From: Oligoflexales bacterium | GTDB lineage: Bacteria; Bdellovibrionota_B; Oligoflexia; Oligoflexales; Bog-1112 | DNA: 36,598 bases | Direction: 5' to 3' | Assembly: GCA_017985985.1 (NCBI GenBank) | Contig: JAGNWK010000022.1 | Location: forward strand, 1 to 36,598 | Shown: positions 24,519 through 34,273 of the stretch, piece by piece | Layout: the number at the start of each line of letters is the position of its first letter | How positions within the stretch are numbered: position 1 is the first letter of the stretch | Made by a program: the position numbers and the translations under genes | Notes under the pieces: model-generated | Database searches by the model: none | Seen by the model: only the letters and a program-made list of their open reading frames with translations | What the model was told of the DNA's origin: nothing

Positions 24519-25895
24519 AGGCATTTTCCATACCAGTTCAGGGTGTGATTTATGTCTTAGAATAAGTGTCTTATCTTGATTTGTTTGAGACGGCATAACC
24601 ATCAGCATAAAGCGAGTTTCTCCGAAAGGGATCATCTCTCCTTTTAGACAAGGCCCACAGATCAGTTCAGCTCCTCTTGGTTCGACGAGCTCCAGATTAA
24701 GATTGAGTGATTCACGGAAGTTACTGATAGCATGGACTTCAAATATATGTGCTACTCGTCCATCAGGAAGAGTGCTCGTAAGCGTTCCTTTGGGTCGATT
24801 GAAGTTCAGCGTTAGAAGTGAACGGGTAGAAATTTTATAGATAAAAATTAAGCTTATAACAAGAACCGTCACAGCGTAAAAGAGAACCCTAGGACGGAGC
24901 ACATCCCTTAGTTTGGCTTTTTTCTGAGTTTGAAGCTCTTGCTCTGATGCCTGTCTCACAAGTCCAAGAGGACGATTCAAATTGAGCATAATTTCATCAC
25001 AGGCATCCGCACAGCGAAAACATTGGATGCACTCCAGTTGAATGCCGTTCCTGATATCGATGCCGGTTGGGCAGACTCGAACACAGAAGCCACAGTCTAT
25101 GCAGTCTCCCGCAGCTTTTTTACCCCTTGGTTCCCCACGAGTTTTATCGAAGGAAACAACAGGTGTCTTCTCATCTATAAGCAGGGATTGAAAACGAGCA
25201 TACGGGCAGAGAAAGGAGCAGAACTGCTCTCGAAACCATGAGAAGTCTAGGTAGAAAACGAGCCAAAGAAAGGCCATCACAGAAAAGCCACCTGGGTGAT
25301 CAAAAGGAGATGAGTTCAACCAATGAGAAAGAGTCCTCCAATGGACAAAGTAAGCTAAGAAAATATTAGCTATGATCCAAGCTATGCAGGCAAAACTAAG
25401 GTGTTTTATGAATTTTTTAAGGATATAGAGTGGGCTAAAAGATTTCTTTTGATCCGCAATTTTTCTCTTAGAAGCGTTTCCCTCACAAAGTTCTTCGATA
25501 GGACGAATAAGCCAATCTAAGAAGACCGTCTGGGGACAGGCCAGCCCACACCAGAGTCTTCCTGCTACGGCCGTAGTCAGAAATAACAAAAATCCTGCCG
25601 CCAGGAGAAGATACACTAGCAGGTGGATTTCATGAAAACGAAGGACTTGAGCAAAAAAATAAATTTTTTGCTCTTCTATACTGATCTGTAGCAGTGGCCG
25701 CCCATCGAGTTCAAGAAAAGGTACGGAGCAGTAGATAAACATGAGGGCTACAGCCAGATACTTACGCAGGCTGATGCGAGAACCTTTCTTTCTTCGCTCC
25801 GGGTAAATCCAGCGACGTCCACCCCCAGCAGTTACTGTCGGAGCAAGAAAAGATAAACTTACCTTCTCTGCCGCTGAGGACTTTTTCTCCTGCAT
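24513..25895 (-). CDS. ccoG: cbb3 oxidase accessory iron-sulfur protein CcoG
   Basis: The product has 460 residues: N-terminal membrane helices (RYLAVALMFIYCSVPFL and others), CPQTVFLDW, two 4Fe-4S motifs in CIDCGFCVRVCP and CIQCFRCADAC, another helix near 330, and a C-terminal Ig-like FixG domain. CcoG is an inner-membrane copper reductase that supports cbb3 oxidase assembly. A strong site (AAGGAAGGGGAGAGG) precedes the ATG at 25895. It follows the TauE/SafE-like gene on the minus strand and is divergent from the other cco genes. Confidence 0.95.
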   Translation of the reverse strand: MQEKKSSAAEKVSLSFLAPTVTAGGGRRWIYPERRKKGSRISLRKYLAVALMFIYCSVPFLELDGRPLLQISIEEQKIYFFAQVLRFHEIHLLVYLLLAAGFLLFLTTAVAGRLWCGLACPQTVFLDWLIRPIEELCEGNASKRKIADQKKSFSPLYILKKFIKHLSFACIAWIIANIFLAYFVHWRTLSHWLNSSPFDHPGGFSVMAFLWLVFYLDFSWFREQFCSFLCPYARFQSLLIDEKTPVVSFDKTRGEPRGKKAAGDCIDCGFCVRVCPTGIDIRNGIQLECIQCFRCADACDEIMLNLNRPLGLVRQASEQELQTQKKAKLRDVLRPRVLFYAVTVLVISLIFIYKISTRSLLTLNFNRPKGTLTSTLPDGRVAHIFEVHAISNFRESLNLNLELVEPRGAELICGPCLKGEMIPFGETRFMLMVMPSQTNQDKTLILRHKSHPELVWKMPL

Positions 25896-25963
25896 GACCT
25901 CTCCCCTTCCTTACAAAAAATATGTTTCCCAATTCCTACCGAATTTTCACTCCCCGTCTTAGC

Positions 25964-26683
25964 TCACGCATGAAAAACTCGAACAATCGTCACAAGCCCA
26001 GCTAAGAAAAGAAGTGCCGAGAGGATCTTCTGCTGGGGAATGAACGTAAAAAAGCTAGACCCTTTTTCCATCAAAGCTGGTCCCAGTACCATCGCAGGAA
26101 CGGTTCCTAAGTAGAACGAGAAGAGAAGTAATGCTCCTTTCAAGGGACTACCTGCTGTTATAGATAAGATCACAATAGGCGTCAGGCTCATACAGGGAAA
26201 GATCACTGTCAAAAAGCCAAGAACAAAACTTCTAAGCAATTGAGATTGAGACTTTAACTCGATAATTATTTTATTGTTAAGTAAAATAGTTGAGTTTGAA
26301 ATTGTTTGAAATGCTGACCTCCAAGGATTATTTATTCGCAAAGGAGTTGAAAGTAGGAGTAGAATAGTGCCTATGAGAATCGATAAGAAAACTCCAATCT
26401 CGTAAGAGAGAGTCGAGACCCCAGCTCCAAAAAATGCCGCACTTGCTCCAAGCAATGGGTAGGATAGGGCTCTTGCTAAGTTATAAACGAATAGAGCTGA
26501 TTTTTTTTTAGAGCACGTTTTGAGATGAGCACAGACAAGGGGTGAACACATAGCTAGGCAATGCAAGGAAGAGACAAAGCTCAGGGACCAGATCACACCA
26601 AGAGTAGCCAGATCAAGGGTACCTAGCTGATGGCTTGAAAGAAATAGAGAAAGGTTGGAGTGATCTCGACAAGAAAGATCCAT
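25964..26683 (-). CDS. TauE/SafE-like (UreH/DsbD-type) membrane protein of the cco cluster
   Basis: The product has 239 residues with about six helices. SFVSSLHCLAMCSPLVC near residue 45 and FPCMSLTPIVILSITAGS near 165 are the two Cys-containing helices typical of the DsbD-like/UreH-like transmembrane domain found beside ccoG and ccoI. The role is probably metal delivery or redox handling during cbb3 oxidase maturation (established for the gene neighbourhood, not for this protein). It is divergent from ccoI with starts at 26683 and 26684, so promoters would lie in the coding start regions or the true starts lie further in; a TTG about 23 codons downstream is a possible start. Confidence 0.8.
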   Translation of the reverse strand: MDLSCRDHSNLSLFLSSHQLGTLDLATLGVIWSLSFVSSLHCLAMCSPLVCAHLKTCSKKKSALFVYNLARALSYPLLGASAAFFGAGVSTLSYEIGVFLSILIGTILLLLSTPLRINNPWRSAFQTISNSTILLNNKIIIELKSQSQLLRSFVLGFLTVIFPCMSLTPIVILSITAGSPLKGALLLFSFYLGTVPAMVLGPALMEKGSSFFTFIPQQKILSALLFLAGLVTIVRVFHA

Positions 26684-29215
26684 ATGTTCTCCGATAAGAT
26701 TTCGACATTCCAGGCTCTTACGAAGTCATGCTTACACTGCAGTCGGCCTTTTGTACCAATTCATGAGAAGGACTCGCTGCCCGTACAATGCCCTCAGAGT
26801 TCACCACAGAGAAATGAATTTTGCTGCCATGGCTGCTTTGGCTCTTACCAGCTTATACACTCCCTGGGACTCTCCGATTATTACACACTTCGAGAACAAT
26901 CTTCTCTATCTCGTTTTGAAGAAAGCTTTAGTTCTGCTGCAATCTATGATGAGGAGATCTTCAAAAGATCATTTTGTGAGCAGCAGGAAGACGGAAAAGA
27001 GAAAGCCAATTTTAGCATCTCAGGTCTGCATTGTTTTGCCTGCGTTTGGCTCTGTGAAAAAGCTCTAGCAGCTAAACATCCTGAAGTCACTCCTTCGATT
27101 AATTTTGCTAAAAAAAGACTATCTCTTCAGTATCAAGCATCTAGCTCAAAGCTAAGTACTCTCGTCATTTTTTTCCAAGATCTGGGTTTTCATCTCGAAC
27201 CATATCAGCACGAGAGTGCTCATCTTTCCATGAATGTCCGGGATGAATTGATTCCATTAGCCTGCTCCTTCCTCAGTGCTAGTCAGATTATGATTTTCTC
27301 GCTGGCCGACTATTTTTCAGGGGGGGCTGTTTCGGGTCCGATCCGCCCTCTTTTCCTTGCTGCTTCTTTGGGCTTTGCTTCGATCAGTCTCTTTTACTGC
27401 GCGCAGTCCTACTTACTTTCACTTCTACGTTTTCTGAGATCGGGCAAAATCTCTCTTGACATTCCTATTTCTATAGCCTTTTTAAGTAGCTACTTTTATT
27501 CCCTCTGGTCTGTCTACTCTGGGCATGGGGCTGTCTACTTCGACTCTCTGAGTTTTATTATCTTCCTGCTGCTTGCTGGTCGATATCTCAAAAATAGGCA
27601 AGTGGAAAAGATCGATCAGCAGATCTCAAGCATAGCTTTTAATTCGAGTCGCAAGGGTGAAGGGGAGTTCGTCCAAGCTTCAGGACAAGATGGAAAAAAG
27701 ACATTCATCGCCCTAGAAAAAATCAAAAAAGGGATGACTATCTACTTGGTCCCCCATGAACTGCTCCCACTCCGTGCAGAACTGGTATCTCCCGAACAGG
27801 CTGAGCTCTCCGTAGAGCCGATGACAGGCGAGCTACGTTCCCTTGTTTATAAAAAGGGAAATAGTCTGAATGGAGGACTACAGAATGGATCCAGACCTCT
27901 CGAGCTTAAGGCTCTCGAAGATGGGCTAGTGAGTCAGCTGTACAAACATAAGACCTTCCTCGAAGAGCTCTATCACGCGAAAGGATCTTATACGCTCTGG
28001 GCCGAGCGCTTGAGCCTCCTTTTCTTCTGGTTCATGCTTCTTGCTGGGGCAGCTGTTCTCCTCTATTGGTTACCAAAATCTCCAGAAACAGCTTTTTACA
28101 GATTTATTGGGGTGATGATAGTCGCCTGTCCCTGTGTTTTCAGCCTTTGTCTTCCACTCGTTTATGGGCTCAGCTTCTCAGAAGGTTTGAAAGCTGGGCT
28201 AATTTTTAAAAATCAAGCTGCGATAGAAAAAATGTCTCAGGTCAAAAAAATATTTTTTGATAAGACAGGAACTCTCACCAAAGGCAGGCCACATATCACC
28301 AGAGCGATACTTGACGAGAAAAAATTATCAGAACTCGGCCTATCCCGAAATGACGCTTTGAATATCTTTAGAGAGCTAGCCCTGTCTTCACAACACCACC
28401 ACCTTCTCGGTTTAATCCGTTGGGCAGAAGAAGAGTCTCCTCCTACCCCTAAAAGGAAAACACTCCGCATTTCCAAGGTGAAAGAACAATTGGGAGAGGG
28501 CATAACTTTTGAGCTTGAAAATGAAAAGAGAACTTCCTTCGCCAGACTTGGCAGATCAGCCTTTGCCCTGACAGACAAAGACACAATCAAATCACCTAGC
28601 AAGGAACCTGCCAGTCTGTATTTCAGTCTTGACGGGAACATCATTGGTTCTTTTATCCTCGAAGATGAACCTCTTGAAGGTGTCCGAGCTGAACTGGCGC
28701 TAATTCGACAAAAAGGATTTGAAATTCAGATTTTAACAGGAGATGGAGCTCGAGAGGCTCATCGTATCGGCACTCTACTCGATTTTAGAGAAGAAGAAAT
28801 TTCCCATTCTCTAAGTCCTGCAGAAAAACAAAACATCATCCTCGCAGAAAAAAAATTCTCAGCCATGGTTGGGAATGGACTCAACGACGCCATGGCTCTC
28901 GGCTCTTCCTGTGTGGGAATTGCTGTCTTAAAAGCTCACTCTTTAGCCAAAAATCAAGCAGATATAATTTTGCTTCGAGAAGATCTTTCCCTTCTCCATC
29001 AAACTTCTAAAATCAGTAAAAAGGCTGTAAACGCAATCAAGAAAGCTTTCTTTGTTTCCACCGTCTACAATCTGCTCTCTCTCAGCTTAGCGTTGACAGG
29101 GAGAATTTCACCGTTGGTTGCAGCTATTCTTATGCCGATCAATTCGCTTCTTGTTCTTATGATCAGCACCTTTTGGGCCAGGGGAACGGCTCTCGCAACG
29201 AGGCCAGTCCCATGA
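26684..29215 (+). CDS. ccoI: Cu+-exporting P1B-ATPase for cbb3 oxidase assembly
   Basis: The product has 843 residues. The N-terminus has CLHC, then FCCHGC, then a heavy-metal domain with GLHCFACVW. About eight helices follow, with the CPC motif in IVACPCVFSL, phosphorylation motif DKTGTLT, TGE in PMTGELRS, and GDG in LTGDGAREAH. Two motifs are altered: MVGNGLNDAMAL has Asn where MVGDGxND usually has Asp, and the His-Pro motif region reads SQHHHLL. CcoI delivers copper to CcoN. It overlaps ccoS by four bases (ATGA). GTG 26660 is an alternative start inside the opposing gene. Confidence 0.94.
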   Translation: MFSDKISTFQALTKSCLHCSRPFVPIHEKDSLPVQCPQSSPQRNEFCCHGCFGSYQLIHSLGLSDYYTLREQSSLSRFEESFSSAAIYDEEIFKRSFCEQQEDGKEKANFSISGLHCFACVWLCEKALAAKHPEVTPSINFAKKRLSLQYQASSSKLSTLVIFFQDLGFHLEPYQHESAHLSMNVRDELIPLACSFLSASQIMIFSLADYFSGGAVSGPIRPLFLAASLGFASISLFYCAQSYLLSLLRFLRSGKISLDIPISIAFLSSYFYSLWSVYSGHGAVYFDSLSFIIFLLLAGRYLKNRQVEKIDQQISSIAFNSSRKGEGEFVQASGQDGKKTFIALEKIKKGMTIYLVPHELLPLRAELVSPEQAELSVEPMTGELRSLVYKKGNSLNGGLQNGSRPLELKALEDGLVSQLYKHKTFLEELYHAKGSYTLWAERLSLLFFWFMLLAGAAVLLYWLPKSPETAFYRFIGVMIVACPCVFSLCLPLVYGLSFSEGLKAGLIFKNQAAIEKMSQVKKIFFDKTGTLTKGRPHITRAILDEKKLSELGLSRNDALNIFRELALSSQHHHLLGLIRWAEEESPPTPKRKTLRISKVKEQLGEGITFELENEKRTSFARLGRSAFALTDKDTIKSPSKEPASLYFSLDGNIIGSFILEDEPLEGVRAELALIRQKGFEIQILTGDGAREAHRIGTLLDFREEEISHSLSPAEKQNIILAEKKFSAMVGNGLNDAMALGSSCVGIAVLKAHSLAKNQADIILLREDLSLLHQTSKISKKAVNAIKKAFFVSTVYNLLSLSLALTGRISPLVAAILMPINSLLVLMISTFWARGTALATRPVP

Positions 29216-29406
29216 ACATACTATTCTTTCTCATCCCTCTGAGTCTTCTCTTCTCTCTCTTGGGCCTTGCAGCCTTCATCTGGGGAGTCAAGTCGGGTCA
29301 GTTTGATGATTTAGAATCGCCAGCCTTAGAACTTACGTATGAAGAACGCATCTATAATCGTGCATCAAAAACCATATCCAAGGGAGGGGAACGTGACGAT
29401 ATCTGA
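29212..29406 (+). CDS. ccoS: cbb3 oxidase maturation protein CcoS
   Basis: The product has 64 residues with one helix (LFFLIPLSLLFSLLGLAAF) and the family signature FIWGVKSGQFDDLESPA. CcoS is needed for heme and copper insertion into the oxidase. The ATG overlaps the ccoI stop (ATGA), and the ccoNO gene starts 14 bases before its stop, so translation is coupled on both sides. Confidence 0.94.
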   Translation: MNILFFLIPLSLLFSLLGLAAFIWGVKSGQFDDLESPALELTYEERIYNRASKTISKGGERDDI

Positions 29407-31531
29407 GAACACAGAAAGGAACCCAAAACTGAGCTACGATGATGGCATTGTGCGCCTCTTCGTCTGGGCCACGATCATCTTCGGTGTCATCGGCATGGTA
29501 GCAGGGGTACTGGCCGCCCTGCAGCTGGCCTGGTGGCCTGCTAATCTAGGACTCCCATGGACCAGCTTTGGTCGGATCCGTCCCGTACATACGAATGCTG
29601 TAGTTTTTGCTTTTGCTGGGAACGCATTTTTTGTTGCCCTCTACTACTCGCTGCAACGCCTCTTAAAAACACGGATGTATTCCGATCTACTCTCAAGGAT
29701 TCATTTTTGGGGTTGGCAGTTTATCATTCTCTTGGTGGCCATCACTCTACCTCTGGGAATGACACGAGGGAAAGAGTATGCCGAAGCGGAATGGCCTATC
29801 GCTATTTTGATCACAGTGATATGGGTCGTCCTCTGTCTAAACGTATTTTTTACTTTAAAAGTACGTCGTGTTCAGCATCTCTATGTGGCCATTTGGTTTT
29901 ACTTAGCATCCTTACTTGCCATAGCCATGCTTCACATTGTGAACGCACTGGTCATCCCGTTAGACTGGTTTAAAAGTTACTCGATTTATTCAGGCGTGCA
30001 AGACGCTCTGGTCCAGTGGTGGTATGGACACAATGCGGTTGGATTCCTGCTAACAACACCCTTTCTCGGTCTTATGTACTACTTTGTACCCAAGGCCTGT
30101 GGACAACCCGTCTACTCCTATAGACTATCGATCATCCACTTCTGGTCCCTGGTCTTTATCTACATATGGGCAGGACCACATCATCTTTTATACAGCTCTC
30201 TCCCGGAATGGGCTCAGTCACTTGGTATGGTTTTTTCTCTGATGCTCCTTGCTCCTTCTTGGGGAGGGATGATCAACGGTCTTCTCACCATGAGAGGAAC
30301 TTGGGACCGGTTAAAATCAGACCCTGTTTTAAAGTTTTTCCTCCTGGCTCTTACCTTTTATGGGATGGCCACACTTGAGGGGTCATTACTATCTATCAAA
30401 AGCCTGAACCTTCTTACTCATGATACAGACTACACGATTGCCCACGTGCATGGTGGGGGTCTAGGTTGGGTAGGGGGTATGGTTTTCGGTATGCTCTACT
30501 ATCTAGCCCCAAGACTCTGGCAGAGGGAACTTTATAGCAAAAGTCTGGCTCACACTCATTTCTGGCTCGCTACCATAGGAATCCTCCTCTACGTAAGCTC
30601 CATGTGGGTAGCCGGTCTTATGCAGGGGCTGATGTGGTTCGCCACCGATAAAAATGGGTACCTGCTTTACCCTCAATTCATTGAGACAGTGGAAGCTATT
30701 AAACCACTCTACTGGGCTCGCCTGATTGGTGGGACTCTCTATCTGGTCGGAGCCATACTTTGCTTATATAATTTGATACGAACGGCTCTTGCTGGCTCTT
30801 GTCCAGCCGATGAGACTTTCTCCTATACTAGGGAAGTGAGTAAGCATGTAGGAACTGTTCATGAAAAGATTGAGCATCGCGGCTTGCTTATGGGGGTTCT
30901 TGCTTTTATTGCCCTTGCTGTTGGTGGACTCTGTGAGTTTATCCCTGCTTTTCTTGTCGAAATCCCAGAAGAAAAATTAGCTCATATTCGTCCCTACACA
31001 GCCCTTGAACTAGAGGGCCGAGATGTCTACATAGAAGAAGGGTGCAGCTACTGTCACACCCAGATGGTACGGACTTATGCCAAAGAAACCCTTAGATATG
31101 GTCCAAAGTCTGAACAAGAAGAGTTTATTTATGATCACCCCTTCTTATGGGGATCAAAGAGGACAGGCCCAGACTTGCACAGAGTGGGAGGAAAGTATCC
31201 CGATCTTTGGCACTATCGACATATGAAAGATCCTCGCTCTATTTCCCCTGGCTCAGTGATGCCCTCCTATGCATGGCTGGAGAGCTCTCGCATCGACAGA
31301 ACTCGTCTATCCGACAAATTAGATGTCATGAGACGACTTGGTGTCCCATATAGCGCAGAAGAGATCAAAACAGCAGAAAGTATGGCTCGTCAACAAGCTG
31401 AGGGTATCCTCTCTCGATTGAGCAAAGACGGGGTGCAAGAGCTCCCCTGGGACTCAAAGCTTCTTGCTCTGATTGCGTACCTGCAGCGGCTCGGAGTGGA
31501 TAGAAAAAATGAATCGGTTTCTCAGCCCTAG
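29393..31531 (+). CDS. ccoNO: Fused cbb3 oxidase subunits I and II (CcoN-CcoO)
   Basis: The product has 712 residues. The first ~500 are CcoN: His ligands in PVHTNAVVFAF, WWYGHNAVGF, AGPHHLLY and IAHVHGGGLGW serve the hemes and CuB. The rest is CcoO: a membrane helix (LLMGVLAFIALAVGG), then cytochrome c motif CSYCH at 551-555, RTGPDLHRVGG, and the Met ligand in VMPSYAW. GTG 29393 was chosen for its GGAGG site five bases away, overlapping ccoS. Separate CcoN and CcoO are usual; natural fusions are known in some lineages. The enzyme reduces oxygen to water at high affinity and pumps protons. Confidence 0.96.
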   Translation: MTISENTERNPKLSYDDGIVRLFVWATIIFGVIGMVAGVLAALQLAWWPANLGLPWTSFGRIRPVHTNAVVFAFAGNAFFVALYYSLQRLLKTRMYSDLLSRIHFWGWQFIILLVAITLPLGMTRGKEYAEAEWPIAILITVIWVVLCLNVFFTLKVRRVQHLYVAIWFYLASLLAIAMLHIVNALVIPLDWFKSYSIYSGVQDALVQWWYGHNAVGFLLTTPFLGLMYYFVPKACGQPVYSYRLSIIHFWSLVFIYIWAGPHHLLYSSLPEWAQSLGMVFSLMLLAPSWGGMINGLLTMRGTWDRLKSDPVLKFFLLALTFYGMATLEGSLLSIKSLNLLTHDTDYTIAHVHGGGLGWVGGMVFGMLYYLAPRLWQRELYSKSLAHTHFWLATIGILLYVSSMWVAGLMQGLMWFATDKNGYLLYPQFIETVEAIKPLYWARLIGGTLYLVGAILCLYNLIRTALAGSCPADETFSYTREVSKHVGTVHEKIEHRGLLMGVLAFIALAVGGLCEFIPAFLVEIPEEKLAHIRPYTALELEGRDVYIEEGCSYCHTQMVRTYAKETLRYGPKSEQEEFIYDHPFLWGSKRTGPDLHRVGGKYPDLWHYRHMKDPRSISPGSVMPSYAWLESSRIDRTRLSDKLDVMRRLGVPYSAEEIKTAESMARQQAEGILSRLSKDGVQELPWDSKLLALIAYLQRLGVDRKNESVSQP

Positions 31532-31612
31532 CCATTGCTGCTGATCTGTACCGATAGTCGTATCAGCAAACGGAAAGCCGACTTACGACTTATGTGATGA
31601 GCAGTTCAAGAC

Positions 31613-31736
31613 TAGGAGCCGTCCCACAAGTCGTATAGCGAGGCATTGAGGAGCGAGCAGCGCAGTTTACTTGCTGGTAAATGAGCAGCGCAGCGACGAA
31701 AATAACGCAGCTAAACGACTTGTGAGATGGTTCCTA
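31613..31736. mobile_element. 124-bp inverted-terminal element, copy 2 (inside the cco operon)
   Basis: It has the same length and sequence plan as 19368-19491, including TA outer ends, GAGCAGCGCAG pairs and GGTAAATGAG. The left end (TAGGAGCCGTCCCACAAGT) has drifted from the right (ACTTGTGAGATGGTTCCTA). It lies in the 233-bp gap between ccoNO and ccoQ, where an oxidase operon normally has little space. The preceding 31556-31590 also shows AGTCGTA/TACGACT arms, perhaps an older decayed copy. Confidence 0.83.
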
Positions 31737-31764
31737 GGATCATTAGCTTTTTAAGGAGTACTGC

Positions 31765-31956
31765 GTGTTCAAAGAAGCTCTTGCACCTTTTACACTTTTA
31801 CCTTTAGTGAGTTTGCTTCTTTTTTTTGGACTCTTATGTGTCATCCTCTTTTGGGTTTATCGCCCATCTTCAAAAAAATTTTATGAGCAGATGGCTAAAA
31901 AAGCCTTAGAGGATCCGCTCGCAAACCAACGACGAAAAGGAGAGGGACCTTTATGA
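31765..31956 (+). CDS. ccoQ: cbb3 oxidase subunit CcoQ
   Basis: The product has 63 residues with one helix (residues about 9-33) and the basic-charged tail RPSSKKFYEQMAKKALED. GTG 31765 is preceded by AAGGAG at six bases. CcoQ stabilises the oxidase. It overlaps ccoP by four bases. The sequence is short and weakly conserved, so position carries most weight. Confidence 0.83.
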   Translation: MFKEALAPFTLLPLVSLLLFFGLLCVILFWVYRPSSKKFYEQMAKKALEDPLANQRRKGEGPL

Positions 31957-32558
31957 GTGTTGAACAACAAAAACTAGAGCCTAAAAGACCTTATATTGCA
32001 GATGGCATTGAAGAGTTTGACAACCCCATGCCCAGTTGGTGGTTGGGACTTTTTTATGCCACCATTATCTTTTCGATCATATACATCTTCGCTTACCATG
32101 TTTTCAGGGCCCCTTCTTTGGAGGAAGAGTTCTCTCAGGACACCCAGCACTTGCTTGAGCAAAAGACGAACGGGAAAGACACTCCACCTCAGGAGCATGG
32201 GCCAGGTTCAGAACCTACAGCACCCGCAGTCTCCCTCAAGGAGAAGCTCAAATCAAAAGATTTGATAGCGAAAGGAAAAGATGTCTTCATGACTAACTGT
32301 GCGCCCTGTCATGGAAATTTAGGGGAAGGGGGAATCGGACCCAACCTAACAGATGAGTACTGGATCCATGGGGGAAAAGAAGAAGACATTATCAAGACGA
32401 TTTCGAATGGGGTCTTAGAAAAGGGAATGATATCCTGGCTCCCTATACTGGGTCCCGAAAAGACCGAAGAAGTCGCGGCGTATACTCTGAGCCTGCAAGG
32501 GACCAACCCTCCCAAAGCCAAAGCGGCTGAGGGCGCTATCTATAAACGCCAAGACTAG
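31953..32558 (+). CDS. ccoP: Single-heme cbb3 oxidase subunit CcoP
   Basis: The product has 201 residues. IADGIEEFDNPMPSWW is the typical CcoP N-terminus, then one helix (LGLFYATIIFSIIYIFAY). There is one heme motif, CAPCH at 116-120, with GIGPNLTDEYW and Met in GMISWLPIL as distal ligand. Usual CcoP has two hemes and is near 300 residues; here one is absent. Electrons would enter via the single heme. Confidence 0.94.
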   Translation: MSVEQQKLEPKRPYIADGIEEFDNPMPSWWLGLFYATIIFSIIYIFAYHVFRAPSLEEEFSQDTQHLLEQKTNGKDTPPQEHGPGSEPTAPAVSLKEKLKSKDLIAKGKDVFMTNCAPCHGNLGEGGIGPNLTDEYWIHGGKEEDIIKTISNGVLEKGMISWLPILGPEKTEEVAAYTLSLQGTNPPKAKAAEGAIYKRQD

Positions 32559-32649
32559 TCAAGCCTGCCACTCCAGCATGATAAATGAGGCAGTGAGTTC
32601 TCCCTCAGGCAAGTACTTATGGAGTAAACTTGTAGGGGGAGGCTCACCT

Positions 32650-34247
32650 ATGAAACGATTTTTTTGATTAGTAATGTTTTTTTACTCTTGTTAAATTTAG
32701 AGTCCTGCAAATCAGACGCTAAGAGAGAGAAGAGTCTTGCTCAACCTGGAAGCTTAGAACCTGTTCTCCAAACCCAGTGTTCTGAACCTATTCATCTATT
32801 CGATGACAAAGATGTCAAACAAGTTCGTCAGTCGCTAGCTTGGAGTTCTGAACTCGTTTTAAAGGCAGAGGTGAAAACGACAGGATCTCTATCTGTCCTG
32901 GAAGTTTCCCATGACTATGCTAATAATCCAGGATTTTTAGCTTGGCAAATGTGCACAGACACCTGCACAGAATGGAAGAGGGATTATAGACCTTTCTTTG
33001 AAATTGCAGATATTCCCCCTGGAGCTGTTCATTTTAATGCCAAATTGTGTGTGACAGACCCCAGTTTTGTCACCGAGGGAATATCCAGCAAAGATGGACT
33101 TTGCTGTGCTGAGTCTAAGCAGTGGGTCTTAGAGATGGGGGACAACTCCACCGCCGACAAAACAGATTTAGAGGACATACAAGCAGATAATGACAGAGCT
33201 AAACTTATATTTGCAAGAGCTGAAAAAATCATAAACATCAGTAAAAACGAGATTGGAAAAAGGAAGTTAAAAACTCAGAAAGAAGCTCGAAACTCTTCTT
33301 TTGAAGATAACATTCTTTGGAATTTAGCGAATAAGGATGTATGGATCTTAGCCCACCAGTTGGATGTCGATATTCCCCAGACTCTGAGTGATTTGGATGA
33401 AAAGCAAGCATCAGGGCTTCTGGAAACTCTCCCCAAAACTGAGCTTGTGAAACTTGAAAATGGCGGCTACGGACTCGTCGAAACAAATTGTTCTCAAGAG
33501 GTAGGCTTGGGTTTAGATTCACACGCCCGCCTTCCAGGTCTTCCCCCAACTAGTGGACGCTTGTCAGGTGCTACAGAAGCACCCCGACTTCCCTCCACAC
33601 TCCTCCCTCCTCCGCGCAAGAGATTATCAGATACAATACCTCGAGCTACCGATCTGCTTGAAGTTGATATTACACCTAAAAATGTCCCTCAGATTCTTAT
33701 TAAAGAAAAAGTCACTCAACAAGAGTGGGATCAGTTAGGAAAACTTGTGTACAAGCAAGCAAAATTACTTGCTCGTTGGAATTCTTTATACAAATTGAAT
33801 CCCACATCAATAGAGATAGAAGCCCGTCTCATCCAGGCTTGGAATTGGTTTAAAGGAGACCTAGCCATTTTGCCAGCTATAGTTGCAACAACAAGGTCTT
33901 CCCCACGTCCCCCCACGCCAGCTGTTCCCAGCACGCCAGGTGTTTCCAGCACGCCAGTCTCCTTCCCCCCAGGAGGGCTGACAGATCAGGTTTTCGAAGC
34001 CCGTGCTAACACTTCACCGGCATTACCACCAAGTCCAAGAACAATAGAGAACGATCCAGGGGTGAGAAGGAGAGTAGATGCCGCTGAACAACAAGGAGAC
34101 GCTTTGATGACACTAGAGAATCGATGGAAAATATCAGTCTCAAACCCTGACCTCGTAGACCCATCCTCTTTACCCCAAGCCCCGAGGAGAAAGAAAAGAG
34201 CTCCGCAACCAAAAGAAGATGCCACCAGGGCCTTGGAAGGCACCTGA
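32650..34247 (+). CDS. Predicted lipoprotein with Pro-rich region; start out of frame at a T7 tract
   Basis: An ATG at 32650 with GGGGGAGG seven bases upstream reads MKRFF and then stops, because the tract 32659-32665 has seven T. With eight T the frame would join the downstream 527-codon frame to give MKRFFLISNVFLLLLNLESC, a good lipoprotein signal with Cys20. From the in-frame TTG at 32664 the product lacks the positive N-terminus. The mature part has several Cys (for example CTDTC), a helical middle, a Pro/Thr-rich segment (PPTPAVPSTPGVSS) near residue 415 and a basic tail. No domain is recognised. A second T7 run follows at 32677-32683. The locus may switch by slippage, be a pseudogene, or contain a sequencing error. 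Confidence 0.6.
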
Positions 34248-34273
34248 ACCAACCAATCCAAATATTCCGAGTT

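Noticed and set aside
26660-26683. GTG start for ccoI at 26660
   Set aside because: It would overlap the start of the divergent gene and has no ribosome site; ATG 26684 suits better, though neither is strong.
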